From Nageia nagi (taxonomy: Eukaryota; Pinophyta), in contig JBITNC010000002.1 of the NCBI GenBank assembly GCA_050084985.1, positions 3,906,001 to 3,970,000 on the forward strand: 64,000 nucleotides of DNA. The letters run 5' to 3'. Position 1 is the stretch's first letter; every line of letters begins with the position of its first letter. The translations under genes were made by a program, and so were the position numbers. Below, piece by piece: positions 11,726 to 23,454 of the stretch. Under the pieces are notes generated by a model, which made no database searches, had not been told where the DNA came from, and saw only the letters and a program-made list of their open reading frames with translations.

Positions 11726-12654
11726 TAAGTTATGATGCTTTTTACTTATGGGAATGTTGCATAGTATATTCAAGTTATGCATGTTTATGCTTGAGTATTT
11801 AGTTTATGGTTACATATTTTTTCCTTATGCAAAGTTAATAAATAAACTTGTCCAAAAATAGGAATGATGTAAAGATGTCCTTTAGGGGTTGGTAAACAAA
11901 ACCCATTGGACACTTAGGTTTCAAATTGAATGGATGATATTTAATTTTATAATTCTTTTACATCATGTTTTGCATCTTGCTTTATTTTACTTATGCAAAA
12001 ATGCAAATATTGATATGAGCAACCCCCTAAAATGAATACATTTGCATGTACATTTCATAACATGACTTGTTTGGGGAGCCATGAGATTATGATAAGCATA
12101 TTAGAGCCTTTAAGTTTGATGATCCAAGTGGTAAAAATTTTGTACTTCTTAATTACCCTAAGTCCTTTATTGGTTTGGATTTAACTCCAATAGTTGGATA
12201 GATATGTGTGTAGTGATACCACATATCCGTACATCTATTTAGAGATTGTCCTGATAACGTAAGAGGATAACTTGAAACCTAATCAAGATTAATAATTTGG
12301 TTGATCCAATAAATATTGGAATCTTAAAAAATAGCCAGTACTTCTCTTTATGAGAGTATATTATTGCCCAAAGGAAACTGATTGAGGATTGGTAGGACCT
12401 AGGCTCCTCTTGTGTGAGCATCCAAGTGAAGACCTAATTTTAGACAAAAAATAAGCCTCAATAATATCACTTTACATCTATGATTCTTGAGATGAGAAAT
12501 GTATTTGGATACATGGGTTATTATTTGAATTGTAAAACATTTTCACTTGTTAATCAAATCAATCATGTCTTTAGTGTTAAATATAACATGTATTATTTAC
12601 TTGGTTAAACCTTAACAATGTTGTTTATTGAAACCACATGCTTATTATTTAACA

Positions 12655-13660
12655 TTCTTGTATAACAAATAGGAGAATCCTTTTTATCCAAATACATTCT
12701 TGATGATACCAACTGTGGGATTTGTGAACCTCAGATGAGAGTTGAATTGTAGGCAAGGAAGCTTTGGCAAATAGTGAATAAAAACCTTGTACCTCCTATA
12801 GATGAGAAGGCATTAGAGGCTTACAACATAAAGTTAGCAACCTATATGATTTATCTTGTAGTTTTAGATGATGTGCTCTTGATGATTTTCTCTTTAAAAT
12901 TGGTAAAGAAAGCTTGGAATAAGCTTAAACAAATCTACCTTGGTTCAAACTTTTCAAGAAGGTTTACCATTCTTCAAAATTTACTTCAATCTTATCAAGG
13001 AGAAGATGAAAAATGTGGCTATCTACTTGAACAAAATCATTGACCTAAGGACATAACTTGTTATTTGTGTATGCAATTGAATCAATGATGAGTTCATGAT
13101 CTTCATCATTCTTCAAATCCTCTCTTCAAAATTTAAAAACTTTATGATGATTATAGAAATAAGGATTGATGATGAAAAAAAGTCTTCTCCTTTGAGAACC
13201 TTTCAAGGCACCTATTGAAGCATGAGAAAACCTTTAATAATAAGGTATTTATTTCTTCTTCTAAGGATAATAATGTTGCTCTTAAAATAACCAAAACTAT
13301 TTTCAAGAAGAAGTTCAACCATCAAAAGAAATCTTTTCCTTCTTCCTCCAAAAAGTTTGAGAAAAGAGGTAATGGCTAAAATAGCAGCAAAAAAAATATA
13401 AACAAAAACCACAACAACAAGAATAGTGGCAACAATAATCATTTCAAGCAAAGATATGGAAAATAAAAAGCAAACACTCCTTATCCTAAGAAAAAGTTTG
13501 ATGGTAATTGTAACTATTGTGGCATTCAAAGTCATAAAGAAATTGATTACTACAAAAATAAAAAAGAGAAAAAGAATAAAGGTAATGGAAATGTAAAGAA
13601 CTATAAAGGAAAGAAAAAAACTCATTCTAGTTTTGCTACAGTGCTCTACTCCATGTCTCA
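12655..13660 (+). pseudogene. gag: Copia-1 gag, broken
   Basis: The particle protein begins near 12655 with wording typical of copia UBN2-type Gag: KLWQIVNKN near 12755, LEAYNIKLATYM, and AWNKLKQIYLGSNFSRRFTI near 12925-12970. The open part is 12774-13043. Frameshifts follow, then a Lys/Asn-rich tail and a zinc knuckle at about 13507-13550. In the knuckle the last Cys is Tyr (CNYCGIQSHKEIDYY), consistent with a G-to-A change. A long minus-strand frame over 13212-13661 is a shadow of this low-complexity tail. Confidence 0.87.
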
Positions 13661-14990
13661 CTCTTTTTCATTTGAATGGATTCTTGACTCTGGTTGCACT
13701 AATCACCTATGCTTTGAAAAAGAAAAGTTTGAGAACTTTTACAAGTATAAAAAGGATGCAGTTGTGATAGGTGATAATTCTACCCTTAAAGTCCAAGGAA
13801 TTAGGAGTGTGTTGATACATGGAAAGGTTCTTAAAAATATTATCTATATTTCTAAGTTAAGGAGTAACCTTCTCTCTATGATCCAAATTGCTAGAAAAGG
13901 GTACTCTTTTGAGTTTGACTCTCAATCCTAGTGCATTAAGAAAGGACTTACCACTTTGGTTAAAGGATCTATGAAATATAACCTCTACATTATGGATCAA
14001 GTTCTATCAAAGATGTGTCTTGATTCTAGTATGTATTCTAAAGGCAATCTTTAGCACCATCATTTAGGGCACCTTGACCATAAGAGTATTCAAGTCATGA
14101 AAGACCAAGAACTTGTGAAAGGTTTGCCTTCAATATCTCTTTTGGTTGGTCTATGCAAGAAGTGCATTCTTAACAAGATGCATAGATAAAAATTTGAAAA
14201 AGATAAGACAACAAAAGCATCTCAACCTCTTCAACTTGTACATTCAAATTTAATAGGTTCATTTCAGACTAATTCATTTAGAAGAGCATCTTATGTATTG
14301 ACCTTCATTGATAACTTTAGCAAGATGATCTTTGGCTATCTACTTGAGCACAAGGACCAAACCTTTGAGAGTTTTAAGGTTTTAAGGCCTTTGTTAAGAA
14401 TAAAAATAACATTAAAATCAAGATATTAAGATCAGATAATGAAGAAGAATATAATAGCAATAAGTTAAATAACTATCATGCTAGTATAAAATCAAGAGGT
14501 TTACAATTCCATACACTCTTCAATAGAATGATGTTGTTGAAAGGAAAAATAAAATAATTATAAAGATGTTTAGATGAATGTTGGGTAATCTTCCTAAATT
14601 CTTATGAGGTGAAGCTATAAGCACTACTATTTACATCTTAAATAGGTGTCCCACAAAATTCATTCAAAGTAAAACTACTTTTGAGGTATGGTTAGGAAAA
14701 AAATCTAACATTTATCACCTTAGGATGTTTGGTTGTGAGGCATTCTCCTACATTATTTTTGAGAAAAGGAAGAAAATGAAAAAAAAAAGTTAAAAAATGT
14801 ATTTTTATGGGTTATGATAATTAGCATAGAGGCTATAGGTTCTACTCTCCAACCTATAAAGTAGTGTTCATTTCAAGGGATGTAAAGTTCAATAAACTTT
14901 ATGAAGAATTTGCTTCTAATGAAGATATTGATAATTCAAAGGACTCTTGAATTGCACTTAGTTGATTAGATATTAATGTAGATATCTTAG
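13641..14990 (+). pseudogene. Copia-1 protease, GAG-pre-integrase and integrase
   Basis: An open frame of 96 codons (13641-13931) is the protease. Its active site is intact, WILDSGCTNHL, with D-S-G at residues 16-18. The zinc-binding pre-integrase region follows at about 14050-14190 (HHLGHLDHKSIQVMKDQ-like, with a stop replacing the preceding Trp). The integrase core begins near 14230, where the expected first Asp context is changed to HSNLIGS, and continues with VLTFIDNFSKMIFGYLLEHK. Stops and frameshifts accumulate after 14400. Protease before integrase before RT is the Ty1/copia order. Confidence 0.88.
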
Positions 14991-15029
14991 GAATAAAATT
15001 CTCCAACACAAAGGGTAATAAGGAGTATG

Positions 15030-16129
15030 ACCTTGAATAAATCTTTAATTTCTAAGATTGACAAGCATGAGCTCTCAACTTTCAAAGAAGCTTTTAAGCA
15101 TGAGTGCTAGATAGAAGCCATGAAAATGGAGTACAAGGTGCTTATGAAAAATAAAATTTAAGCTTTAATTCCTTATCTTAATAGAATAATGTGGTTGGTA
15201 ATAAGTGGATCTTCAAGATCAAATTCAATTTAGTTGGGGATGTTGAAATATACAAGGCAAAGTTAGTAGCTAAAAGTTTTGCTTAAAAATATGATGTAGA
15301 TTATGAGGAAACCTTTGCTTCTATGGCAAAGATATCTACTATCAAGATTATATTTGCTCTTTTTGTAGCTCAAATATGGATAAGTTTTCAACTTGATGTC
15401 AAGAGTGCATTTCTTAATGGTGACTTAGATGTGGAAATCTTTATGAATCAACCAGAAGGGTTTATTGTGGAAAGTAAAGAGTCCTTTATGTGCAAACTAA
15501 AGAAGTCATTGTATGGACTTAAGCAAGCACCTTGAGCCTAGTACAAGAATATTTTATAGTACTTTATGAACATTAGATTCTCTAAGTGTTTTCTAACTCC
15601 AATCTATATATGGTCAAATAATTAACATGGTCTTGATTCTTCTTTATATGTATGATCTTCTGATAACTGAATATAATGATAAAATTATTCAAGAGTGCAT
15701 ATCCAAACTTAAGGTAATGTTTAAAATGGTTGATCTTGGTCTCATACATTACTACCTTGGAATGCAAGTATACCAATAAAAAGATTGTACTTACCTTAAT
15801 CAATCTAAGTATATTTTAGACATCTTGTAGAAGTTTGGAATGGAGTGTAGATATGTTGTGATCCTAGTCTCTCCTAAAATCACTATTTCTTTGAGCTCCA
15901 ACTCTCAGTTAGTTGATGCTACAACTTATAGGTAATTAATTAGTATTCTTTTATATTTGACTATATCTAGGCCAAATATTGCCTTTATAGTGAATCTAAT
16001 GGCATGATTTTGTAGAAACCTTATGTTGAGCATCTCAATGCTATTAAGCAAATCTTGAGGTATGTTATAAGGATTAAGGATCTTACTCTTAAGTATTCTA
16101 AGTTACCCTTATTTTTTCTCTCTAAATTC
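15030..16129 (+). pseudogene. Copia-1 reverse transcriptase
   Basis: The RT begins near 15040 and has an open part at 15323-15535. Landmarks are NKWIFKIKFN near 15202, FQLDVKSAFLNGDLD near 15380 and [15 protein letters not shown] near 15490. The catalytic Y-V-D-D is changed to YMYD in LLYMYDLLIT near 15640. Downstream are LGMQVYQ and NQSKYILDIL near 15760-15830. Synthesis of cDNA by this copy is not possible. Confidence 0.9.
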
Positions 16130-16606
16130 TTAGATTCTAACTATGGAAGAGATAGAGATGATAGAAAACCAACCTCTACATATGTGTTTAGCATTGGTTT
16201 AGGTGCTATCTCTTGGGCTTCCAAGAAGTAGCCTACTATTTTTCTTTCTACCATAGAAGATAAATACCGTGCCATATCTGTTGCAACCAAGGAAGCCATT
16301 TTGCTAAGGTATATTCTAAAAGAAATTACATATGAGCAAGGTGGATCATATTTGATTTTCTTATATAATCAATTGATTATTTTTTTGGCTAAGAATCTAG
16401 TGTTCCATCAGAGAACAAAACATGTGAAAATCCATACCCATTTTATCAAAGAGAAGGTTCTTGATGGCATCATACACTTGAAGTATTATCAATCCACTTT
16501 GAACTCCATTGATTTATTCACCAAACCCCTTCCAAAAGCTCAATTATGTAAGCTTAGGGATGGTATTAGGTTGATGAAGTTACCCTCAAGGAAGAGTGAA
16601 GTTTGA
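16130..16606 (+). pseudogene. Copia-1 RNase H
   Basis: This domain removes RNA from the RNA/DNA hybrid. Visible motifs are LDSNYGRDRDD near 16133, SIGLGAISWASKK near 16190, LSTIEDKYRAIS near 16248 and RTKHVKIHTHFIKEKV near 16412. The end SIDLFTKPLPKAQLCKLR is at about 16505-16560. The terminal frame of 101 codons (16301-16606) is open to its stop at SRKSEV, which marks the end of pol. Confidence 0.9.
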
Positions 16607-17398
16607 ATTCTTATATTGAATTCATATTTGTGATGACAACTTCACCTCTAGGAGGATTTTATGCTATATAATGTTGATTTTATTGTACACGTTCATGGTA
16701 AATTTTCCATACATGAATAACTTATTGTATAAATTGGCCAATTTAGCACTATTTAGTTATCTATTTGTTAGGAAATCTTATGTGTCCTTTGGCATTATTT
16801 AGTTATCCATATGTGAGGAACTTGTATGTTCATACTCTATTTTTGGTCAATCTAGCATTGTTTAGTTATCCATGTGTGAGGAACTTTTATGTGTTTTTAA
16901 TATTATTTAGCTATCCATACGAAGGAATTCGTATGTGCATGTTTTATTTTGTAATGATAATTAACACATGTTTTATATACAGTAGGTGACTATAAGTTTT
17001 TAGTATGGCATCTTTGTGATGACTTATAGTACACCATTGATCAGTTCATGATGGCATTTATGTAATTCATCTATTCTTATTGATATGAATATGATGCATC
17101 TAATTGCTTTTATAATTTGAACTGCTTATGACTTGCATGTTTCTTTGATATTGTAGGTTACTTACCTCAGGTATGTAGGCTCTTAGAGACTCTTCATGAC
17201 TTCCAATTGGATGACTAATTCATGTACATTGAAACTGATTGTGGTTAATTATTATGTTTGGTAAAGTTGTGAGTCTCAAACTAGATCTTTCTTACTTCAA
17301 AAATATGTAAAACTTTCTCATCTTTGTTGTATCTATTTGGAGGAGAACTCTCTTACTTTCTCTTCTTCTTCTCTCTTATTTGCTCTATCCCAATATTG
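16607..17398 (+). repeat. Copia-1 long 3' UTR with tandem TAGTTATCCATATGTGAGG units
   Basis: After the pol stop, about 790 bp are non-coding. From 16747 to 16935 the motif TAGTTATCCATATGTGAGG (with variants) recurs four times at 40-60 bp spacing. It is followed by a block (GTAGGTGACTATAAG...GATGGCATTTATG). The same block and motif appear after pol in Copia-2 (35937-36624) and in the minus-strand copia (55060 down to 54480), so this is a family feature. Confidence 0.8.
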
Positions 17399-17411
17399 CA
17401 TTAAGGGGGAG
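17399..17411 (+). promoter_or_regulatory. Polypurine tract of Copia-1
   Basis: CATTAAGGGGGAG lies directly before the 3' LTR, the normal plus-strand primer position. Confidence 0.85.
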
Positions 17412-17916
17412 TGTTGGAATGTATAATGCATTACTCTAAAGATTTGTATTAAATCTTATATGTAAGTTCACTAATACTTAAGGGTATAATTTGATACCTT
17501 AAGTATTTAAGTGAATATGATAATGTAACTTATCCTACACTCCATGTCATGAGCATGCCCCTAGGGTAAAAGGATGTGCATGTCATGCTTTTGTACATTG
17601 GATAAAAGGGTAATCTAAAGAGGAATATTGGCCTATAAATAGAAGGCTTCCTCTTTATGATCACACACTAATTATGGAGTAAAGTTATGCTATAGGATAG
17701 AAATGTAGGAGTTGAGATTAGGAGGATTGTAAGAGAGTTGTATTTGTAATTGAAGTAAAGATCTAGTTAGTGTATGACTCCTAGTTGGAGGAACCACTTT
17801 ACATCTTGAGTTACTTTGTGAGATTATCTTATTTGTGAGTTTGTTAGATGTGTATTATGAGATTTCAAGAGATCTTAATTATTTAGGATTGTTCTTGTTA
17901 TAGTTCAATTCTTTCA
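17412..17916 (+). repeat. 3' LTR of Copia-1
   Basis: It starts TGTTGGAATG and ends CAATTCTTTCA. It is 505 bp, the same length as the 5' LTR, with scattered transitions and small indels. Confidence 0.93.
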
Positions 17917-18183
17917 CTCATGTTTTGGATTTCTCTAAATTACAGATGCTGGACTCTCATGCTATTAAAATACTCCCTATCAAGATCTTAGGTTTTAGAA
18001 CTAGGAATCTAATAAATAGATAAATTAATGAATGTCTAGTTCAATGGGATAAATACTCTTAGTCATCTTCTATATGGAAATATACAGCTATTATGAAAAG
18101 ATAATTTTTATATTTATTTATTTAAATAATTCTATCAAATATTTATAATTTTGTGTTTATATGTAAAAACACAGAAGACTATA
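17917..18183 (+). pseudogene. Gypsy-1 integrase C-terminus, chromodomain-like tail
   Basis: The reading resumes here in the frame left at 9148. VLDFSKLQML near 17922 follows the interrupted KYVANSYH. Then ILPIKILGFRTRNLINR near 17970 and VQWDKYS near 18034 match the truncated chromodomain-like (CHDCR) end found in Tekay/Del integrases. Stops interrupt it. In the family, such tails are thought to target insertion to chromatin. Confidence 0.85.
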
Positions 18184-18204
18184 TTCCTTTTAAGGGGGGG
18201 TGTA
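18184..18204 (+). promoter_or_regulatory. Polypurine tract of Gypsy-1
   Basis: TTTTAAGGGGGGGTGTA precedes the 3' LTR. The G-run is the probable plus-strand primer. Confidence 0.75.
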
Positions 18205-21200
18205 TGTCACAACCCATCTCAAGACACTATTTGACCTCGAGTACCATCGAGAATTTGAATAAATTATATTTACATAATACTATGGTAATAACAAGTTTGA
18301 TATAGGAATGTGTATCATTTGTGATAATTTGATGCTAGCTTCAAGATATTTTGACATAGGTCATAGAGTGGAGAAGCAACTCAAAAATCCTACAGACCTA
18401 AGGTGAATTGGTGATAGGAACTAAAGGATAAGAGGAGAAAATAATTGGTATTGAATCACTGACACACTCTATGACCATCGTAAATCATGTAGATGCATGT
18501 AGAATAATTATTGTGATTATTGAATTCTTGATGAAAATATGTTTGTAAAAATATGTGGATTAACCTTACTCTATAGGATGAGGTGATCATCGCAAGTAAA
18601 CATGTGTTTTTCTTTATTTGGTATTTTTGAAATTCAAATTTTGAAATAGAGGGAAAAAGGGGATATAGCTTGAGTTAAATTTGAAAATTATTATAATGTT
18701 AAAAAAATAAATTTAATAGGGTAAAAGTTGAATATGAGTGTCCATATTATTTTCACATAGGGCTAATAGTAAAAATACTATTATATAGAGACTATGGTCT
18801 CTTTATGGTATGACATGATATTTAATAGCTAGAAAAATAATAGAGAAATGACCCTACTTAGTTTTTTATTTTTGTGTTAGGTGTGGATAAGAGTTGGCAG
18901 TAAATTATCAACTAATGAAAAAGATTCCAAAGTATTAAATGCCATTACCATCATTTCTAGTTTTAAGCAAACCTAACCCAAAATTATTAAGGGTGTGAGG
19001 AGACATCCATTTGGACACATTTGAATCCCTTTAGCTATAAATAAAGGAGTAGAGCATTAGAAAAATACCAACAATAACTACCTATCTATCTTTTGCTATT
19101 TTCATTTTATTTTGGTTATTCTCAAGCTTGGTGCAGAGTTACGTGAAGAAAAGAAGTCTCTCTTTCCTCTTCAAGTCAAGGTGCATTTTTTTAGTCCTAT
19201 TTTGAGATATTTAATATGATATTTATCATAATGTTTGGTAAAGCTTCATAGAATTAATGGTTGTTAGAAGTGTTGAACCATTTGCAAAGACATAGTGGTT
19301 CTTTTATTTATAGATTGTTCATGTCATTTTCTTTAAAAAATAAAGGAGTGGAATTTTTTTTATTATTCTTTTTTTTTTTAGATATAGGGGTAAAAAACAA
19401 ATTTCATGTACAAATTGTATTATGACATTTTAAAGAGACTAGTCAAATATTCTCCCTTATGTCTTTAGTTAGAATTTAATGAATTTATTTTGACATAAAT
19501 TTTATTAAATTCTTAATATGATGTTTATTATAATATTTGATAAAGTTTCATATAATTAATTATTAATTGAAATGTTGTAGCATTTGAAGAGACATAATGG
19601 TCATTTCATTTAAAAGTTGTACCATATCATTTTCTTTAAAAAAATAAAGGAGTGGAATTTTCTTTTATTATTCTCTTTTTATTTAGATGTAGGAGTGGAA
19701 AAATTTCATGTACAAATTATATTATGATATTTTAAAGAGACTAGTCAAATATTTCTTCTTATGCCTTTAACTAAAGTTTAATAAATGATATAAATTTTAT
19801 TAAATTTTTAATATAATATTTATTATAATGATAAAGTTTCATTAATTATTGATTGAAGTGTTGTACCTTTTAAAGAGATATAGTGGTTATTTTATTCAAA
19901 GGTTGGTACCATATATTTTTCTTTAAAAAGTAAAAGAGTGAGATTTTCTTTTGTTTTTATTTAGATGTAGGGGTAGAAAATTTTACATACAATTTGTATT
20001 ATGTATCGTATGATATTTTAAGGAGACTAGTCAAATATTTCTTCTTATGCCTTTAGCTAGAGATTAATAAATTTATTTTAACATGAATTTTATTAAAGTC
20101 CTAATATGATGTTTAGTAAAGAAATATTATTAGATTTATATGAAAGTGAAAAAAAATAAAGTAATAAAAATATGTTTTTTATTATTATTTAAGTTTGTCA
20201 ATTAAACTAATTAGTATCTAATGAGGTGATAACTATGTTTAATATTTTTAGATAAGTAGTTCACGAACTCTTTAGAATCTTGTATTAAATAAACTATGGT
20301 TTTGAGATTATGATATTGGTATAATGTTTAATAAAATAAGTCAAATAGTACCAATTTTATTAATTAATTATTAAGGTATCCAAGACCTTATTATGAATGA
20401 TTTAATTATTTAAGATGGATTAATAAATAATAGATTAATGTACATTGACCAAGGAAAGGAGATAATTTGTTCTAAGGTCTATAGTTAAATTCATTTGCAT
20501 AATGGTAAAGTTTAAAAAGGGTTTTCCTGATCCTCCTCCCTCCTAATACTCGATCCAACTATCACGTTCCAAGGGAATGATCAATGTTCAATGCTCATTG
20601 TTTGAAGAATGATGGAGATGCTTGATGCTCATTGTTTGAATATCTATGGATATGTTTCCACAAAAAGGCATAAAATGACTTAATAAGTAACAATGTTATA
20701 TTTAATTTTTATTACAATATGATGATGATGAGTTACCAAATTCATTAAAGTGTATTAGCCTTATGATGTATTAATATCTTGTAATAAGTTTATGGAAGCT
20801 ATGTCATTATTGTATATGTTGAAAAATGGAATTTTGAGATGTATTCAAGCTTATTGTAATTGATTATTAACTTAGAAATGCTTAATGAGGATTATGTTAT
20901 ATGAATCTCTTATTAGTATATTGAATGATAAATGAAGGGTAGATGAATTTGCTATCTCTTATTTCATGTTAAGTTTTATGTTTTGATAAATAGGCATAAG
21001 AATTAATACTTGTTAGGTAAAAGTCATAGGTGAATTAGTCTCTTAATCTTGATAAATCCCAAATTATACCAACAACTTAGAATTAACCCTAAACTAGAAT
21101 TAAGGTTCCAACTGATAATTTGTGAGCATTTGGGATATCTTAGGCACCCTTAGAATCAAGTTGGATATTAGTGGGACCCCATGAGATAAATGGAATTATT

Positions 21201-22270
21201 CAAAATACTTTTTGGATGAATGCAAGAAATGCAATGAAGAACCTTTGCCAAGTAAACCTACCTTGCTAGATGATAAAAAAAGAAATATTCTTTGCATGAG
21301 GGCCATTTAGCACCACATTACTTTTGTAGCAATAGTGGCAAGATTCTCCCTAACAACTTGTTACTTTATGTATTCAAGAGCTCTTTTAAAAAGTAGATCC
21401 ATATATGCAATACAATGTGTATCAGATAAATAAGAAAATATGTGATTTCCTGTATAAGCTATAATTAAGAATTCTAAGGTACTCCTCATGGGAAAGAATG
21501 AATGGTGTTAAACTTTAGAGCATGTCTTGTATCCACTATTGAAAACATTAGTTTATGGTCAAGAAGACATAGGTGGTTCTTTTTGTCAACACATTTAAAA
21601 ATAGATTAGACTAAACAACCACTCAAGGATATTATTGGCTCCTACAGTTATGGGCACAGGGATGCCAAACCACTTGATGGGATTAGTTGATAGTTATGGG
21701 TAGGGTAGTACTCATTTTTTCAATAGGTGATTCAGGTGGAAATAGCAATCGAAAAAGCTATGGTTATCAGGTGAGGGTAATTAGTAATCATATCAGTTGT
21801 AATTAGTAGATAGGGATATGATGATTGTTCCATAGGCAATGCTACTTAATCATAAGGAAGCTTGCTTAGGATAAGTTAACTACTCCTATGAGATGGAGAG
21901 TTATCATCAGGAGATGATGACTAACTTAGTGAAAGTGCAATCTCTCGAATGATATGGGCCCCAAGTAGAAAACCACTATGTCATAATCAAAAAACCTATT
22001 GCACACAGGATGTGGAATAGGAATGGTAAGGTTAATTTTGACACATATTTTCAACAGGGTGAGTGTTGAAAAGTGAACACCAAAATAATTTATCAGGATT
22101 AGTTACCCCAAGTTCTTGGCTAATCTTGCCATGTGAGTGCTAAGCTAGCTAGCAGCATATCAAACTCATGTGGGATCACTTGGTTCATTCCTAGATCATT
22201 TGAGTGTTACAAAAAAAAATTAGGTTAAAAATTAGGGCTTTGGTTGATGATAATTAATGGATGCATTACA
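18205..22270 (+). repeat. 3' LTR of Gypsy-1
   Basis: It starts TGTCACAACC, ends ATGCATTACA and is followed by AATGT. It aligns with 523-4557, including the threefold repeat (19212-20101). The probable TATA box (TATAAATAAA, 19036-19045) is canonical here. A short local duplication of TGCTCATTGTTTGAA at about 20590-20640 is absent from the 5' LTR. Confidence 0.93.
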
Positions 22271-22275
22271 AATGT

Positions 22276-22455
22276 ACCCCCTACAGTCATCCCATAGACA
22301 TCCTCTTGATCTCTTAAGGATGTTAATAAAATTCCTTTCTTTCTTTCTTTACCTTTTACTTAGGAAGGATGAAAGTATTATCAAAAGAAATGATTAACTA
22401 AAATTTCTAATTTGATTTTGGCAAAGTAATACAAAATTAGAAAGTCTCATTTTAT
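22276..22455. other. Short non-coding spacer
   Basis: AT-rich sequence with a small (TTTC)n run near 22337. No gene was seen. Confidence 0.5.
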
Positions 22456-22745
22456 TAAAACTAAAATTAAAAGAATCACCCTCTTCTTAAAAGAGGAAAT
22501 TAAAAGAGTCATCCTCTTTGTCAAAAATGAAATTAAAAGAGTCCCTTACTTGTCCAAAAAGATGAAATTAAAAGAGTCACCATATTCCTAAAAATATAAA
22601 TTAAAAGAGTCACCTACTTTCTAAAAAAAATAAAAAGAGTCTCCTACTTTCCAAACAAAATTAGATTAAAAGAGTCACCATCTTCATAAAAAATGAAATT
22701 AAAAGAGTCATCTACTTTCCAAAAATGAAATTAAAAAGACCAACC
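22456..22745. repeat. Minisatellite of AAATTAAAAGAGTCACC units
   Basis: The core AAATTAAAAGAGTC(A/C)CC recurs about eight times. Spacers of 15-25 bp such as TACTTTCCAAAAATG give an overall period near 35-42 bp. It is degenerate, direct and non-coding. Confidence 0.8.
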
Positions 22746-23454
22746 TAAGATTGAAGCTCTCATCAAAGTGAGTGTCAAAATGACTAAAAGCCCAAGTTAG
22801 GTGTATTTATAGGCAAGGATTAGGGTTTTGCATATTTAACCCTATTTTAATTTTTTTTTTTTGCTATTTTTAAATTCTTCATGGATTTTGGTGAGGGTTT
22901 TATTAATTTTTAATCCTTTTAAATTTTAATTTTAATTTTTATTATGTTTTTAATGGTGTCTTTTATTTTTTATTATTATGCAATTTATTATGGTTTTCTT
23001 AAGAGGGTGTATTTATTTATTTTATTTATGTTCTTTTTTAAAAAATTATCAATTTTATTTTAAAAAATTTACAACTTATTCTAAATAAAAGATTAAATTC
23101 GTTACATCTATTAAACAAATTGAGGGTGATAACAAAGCATTAATATATATAAATTATTTTTATCATATCATTGAATGAGAAATCAATGTGCTAGTTTTCA
23201 TCACTCCCTACAAGCTCAATGATATGAACCTACAAAAAAAAAAGAGAAGTTTCTTTTTCTTTTCTTTTTTATGTAAAATAGAACATCGAAATTACACTTA
23301 GAAAACCAATAATTAAATTGCATGAAGAAGTTGATGAACTTAAAAGATCCAACACAATCAAGGTCTTTTTTCATGATCAAAGATTTGAGAGGTTCCAAAA
23401 TCAAAATAAGGAAAATTGACTAGAATAAAAAAATTAGTACTTGTACAATATTAG
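22746..23454. other. AT-rich non-coding interval
   Basis: No protein similarity was recognised. A 62-codon minus-strand frame at 23216-23404 is Lys/Phe-rich low complexity and is not credible as a gene. Confidence 0.5.

Larger units (their letters stand above)
9669..12654 (+). other. Copia-1 long untranslated leader
   Basis: About 3 kb separates the PBS from gag without plus-strand coding signal. It holds a pyrimidine-rich block (10180-10860), an array of ATGCATGCTTAGTACTTAA-like motifs (11400-11720) and a block from about 11860 (GTCCTTTAGGGGTTGGTAAA...) that is well conserved in Copia-2 at 31300-32100. Its conservation in two elements shows that this leader belongs to the family and is not a recent local insertion, at least from the motif array onward. 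Confidence 0.75.
9149..17916 (+). mobile_element. Copia-1: complete Ty1/copia element nested in Gypsy-1
   Basis: Two 505-bp LTRs (9149-9653, 17412-17916) with TG...CA ends flank a PBS, a ~3-kb leader, gag, protease, integrase, RT, RNase H, a ~0.8-kb 3' UTR and a polypurine tract. The protease-integrase-RT order is diagnostic of copia. Flanking 5-mers are ATCAT (9144-9148) and CTCAT (17917-17921), a target duplication with one mismatch. At about 8.8 kb the element is long for copia, owing to its non-coding leader and 3' UTR. All genes are broken by stops. Confidence 0.92.
523..22270 (+). mobile_element. Gypsy-1: full-length Ty3/gypsy (Tekay/Del-like chromovirus), nested
   Basis: This is a complete but dead LTR retrotransposon. 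It starts TGTCATGACC at 523 and ends ATGCATTACA at 22270. The 5 bases before it (518-522) and after it (22271-22275) are both AATGT, a perfect target-site duplication. Domain order is LTR, PBS, gag, protease, RT, RNase H, integrase, chromodomain-like tail, PPT, LTR, as expected for a chromovirus. The RT/RNase H wording and the very long LTRs fit the Tekay/Del lineage, which is a family-level inference. Its apparent length of 21.7 kb includes an 8.8-kb copia insertion at 9149-17916. About 12 differences in the first ~115 aligned LTR bases, mostly transitions, suggest an old insertion. Confidence 0.93.

Noticed and set aside
13212-13661. 149-codon minus-strand open frame
   Set aside because: It lies opposite the Lys/Asn-rich copia gag tail; a matching frame occurs opposite Copia-2 gag (32658-33071). 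Both are Ile/Phe/Val-rich antisense shadows of low-complexity coding sequence.
16765-16989. 74-codon plus-strand frame after Copia-1 pol (possible env-like ORF)
   Set aside because: It is a translation of the tandem TAGTTATCCATATGTGAGG repeats; the frame is not kept in Copia-2.
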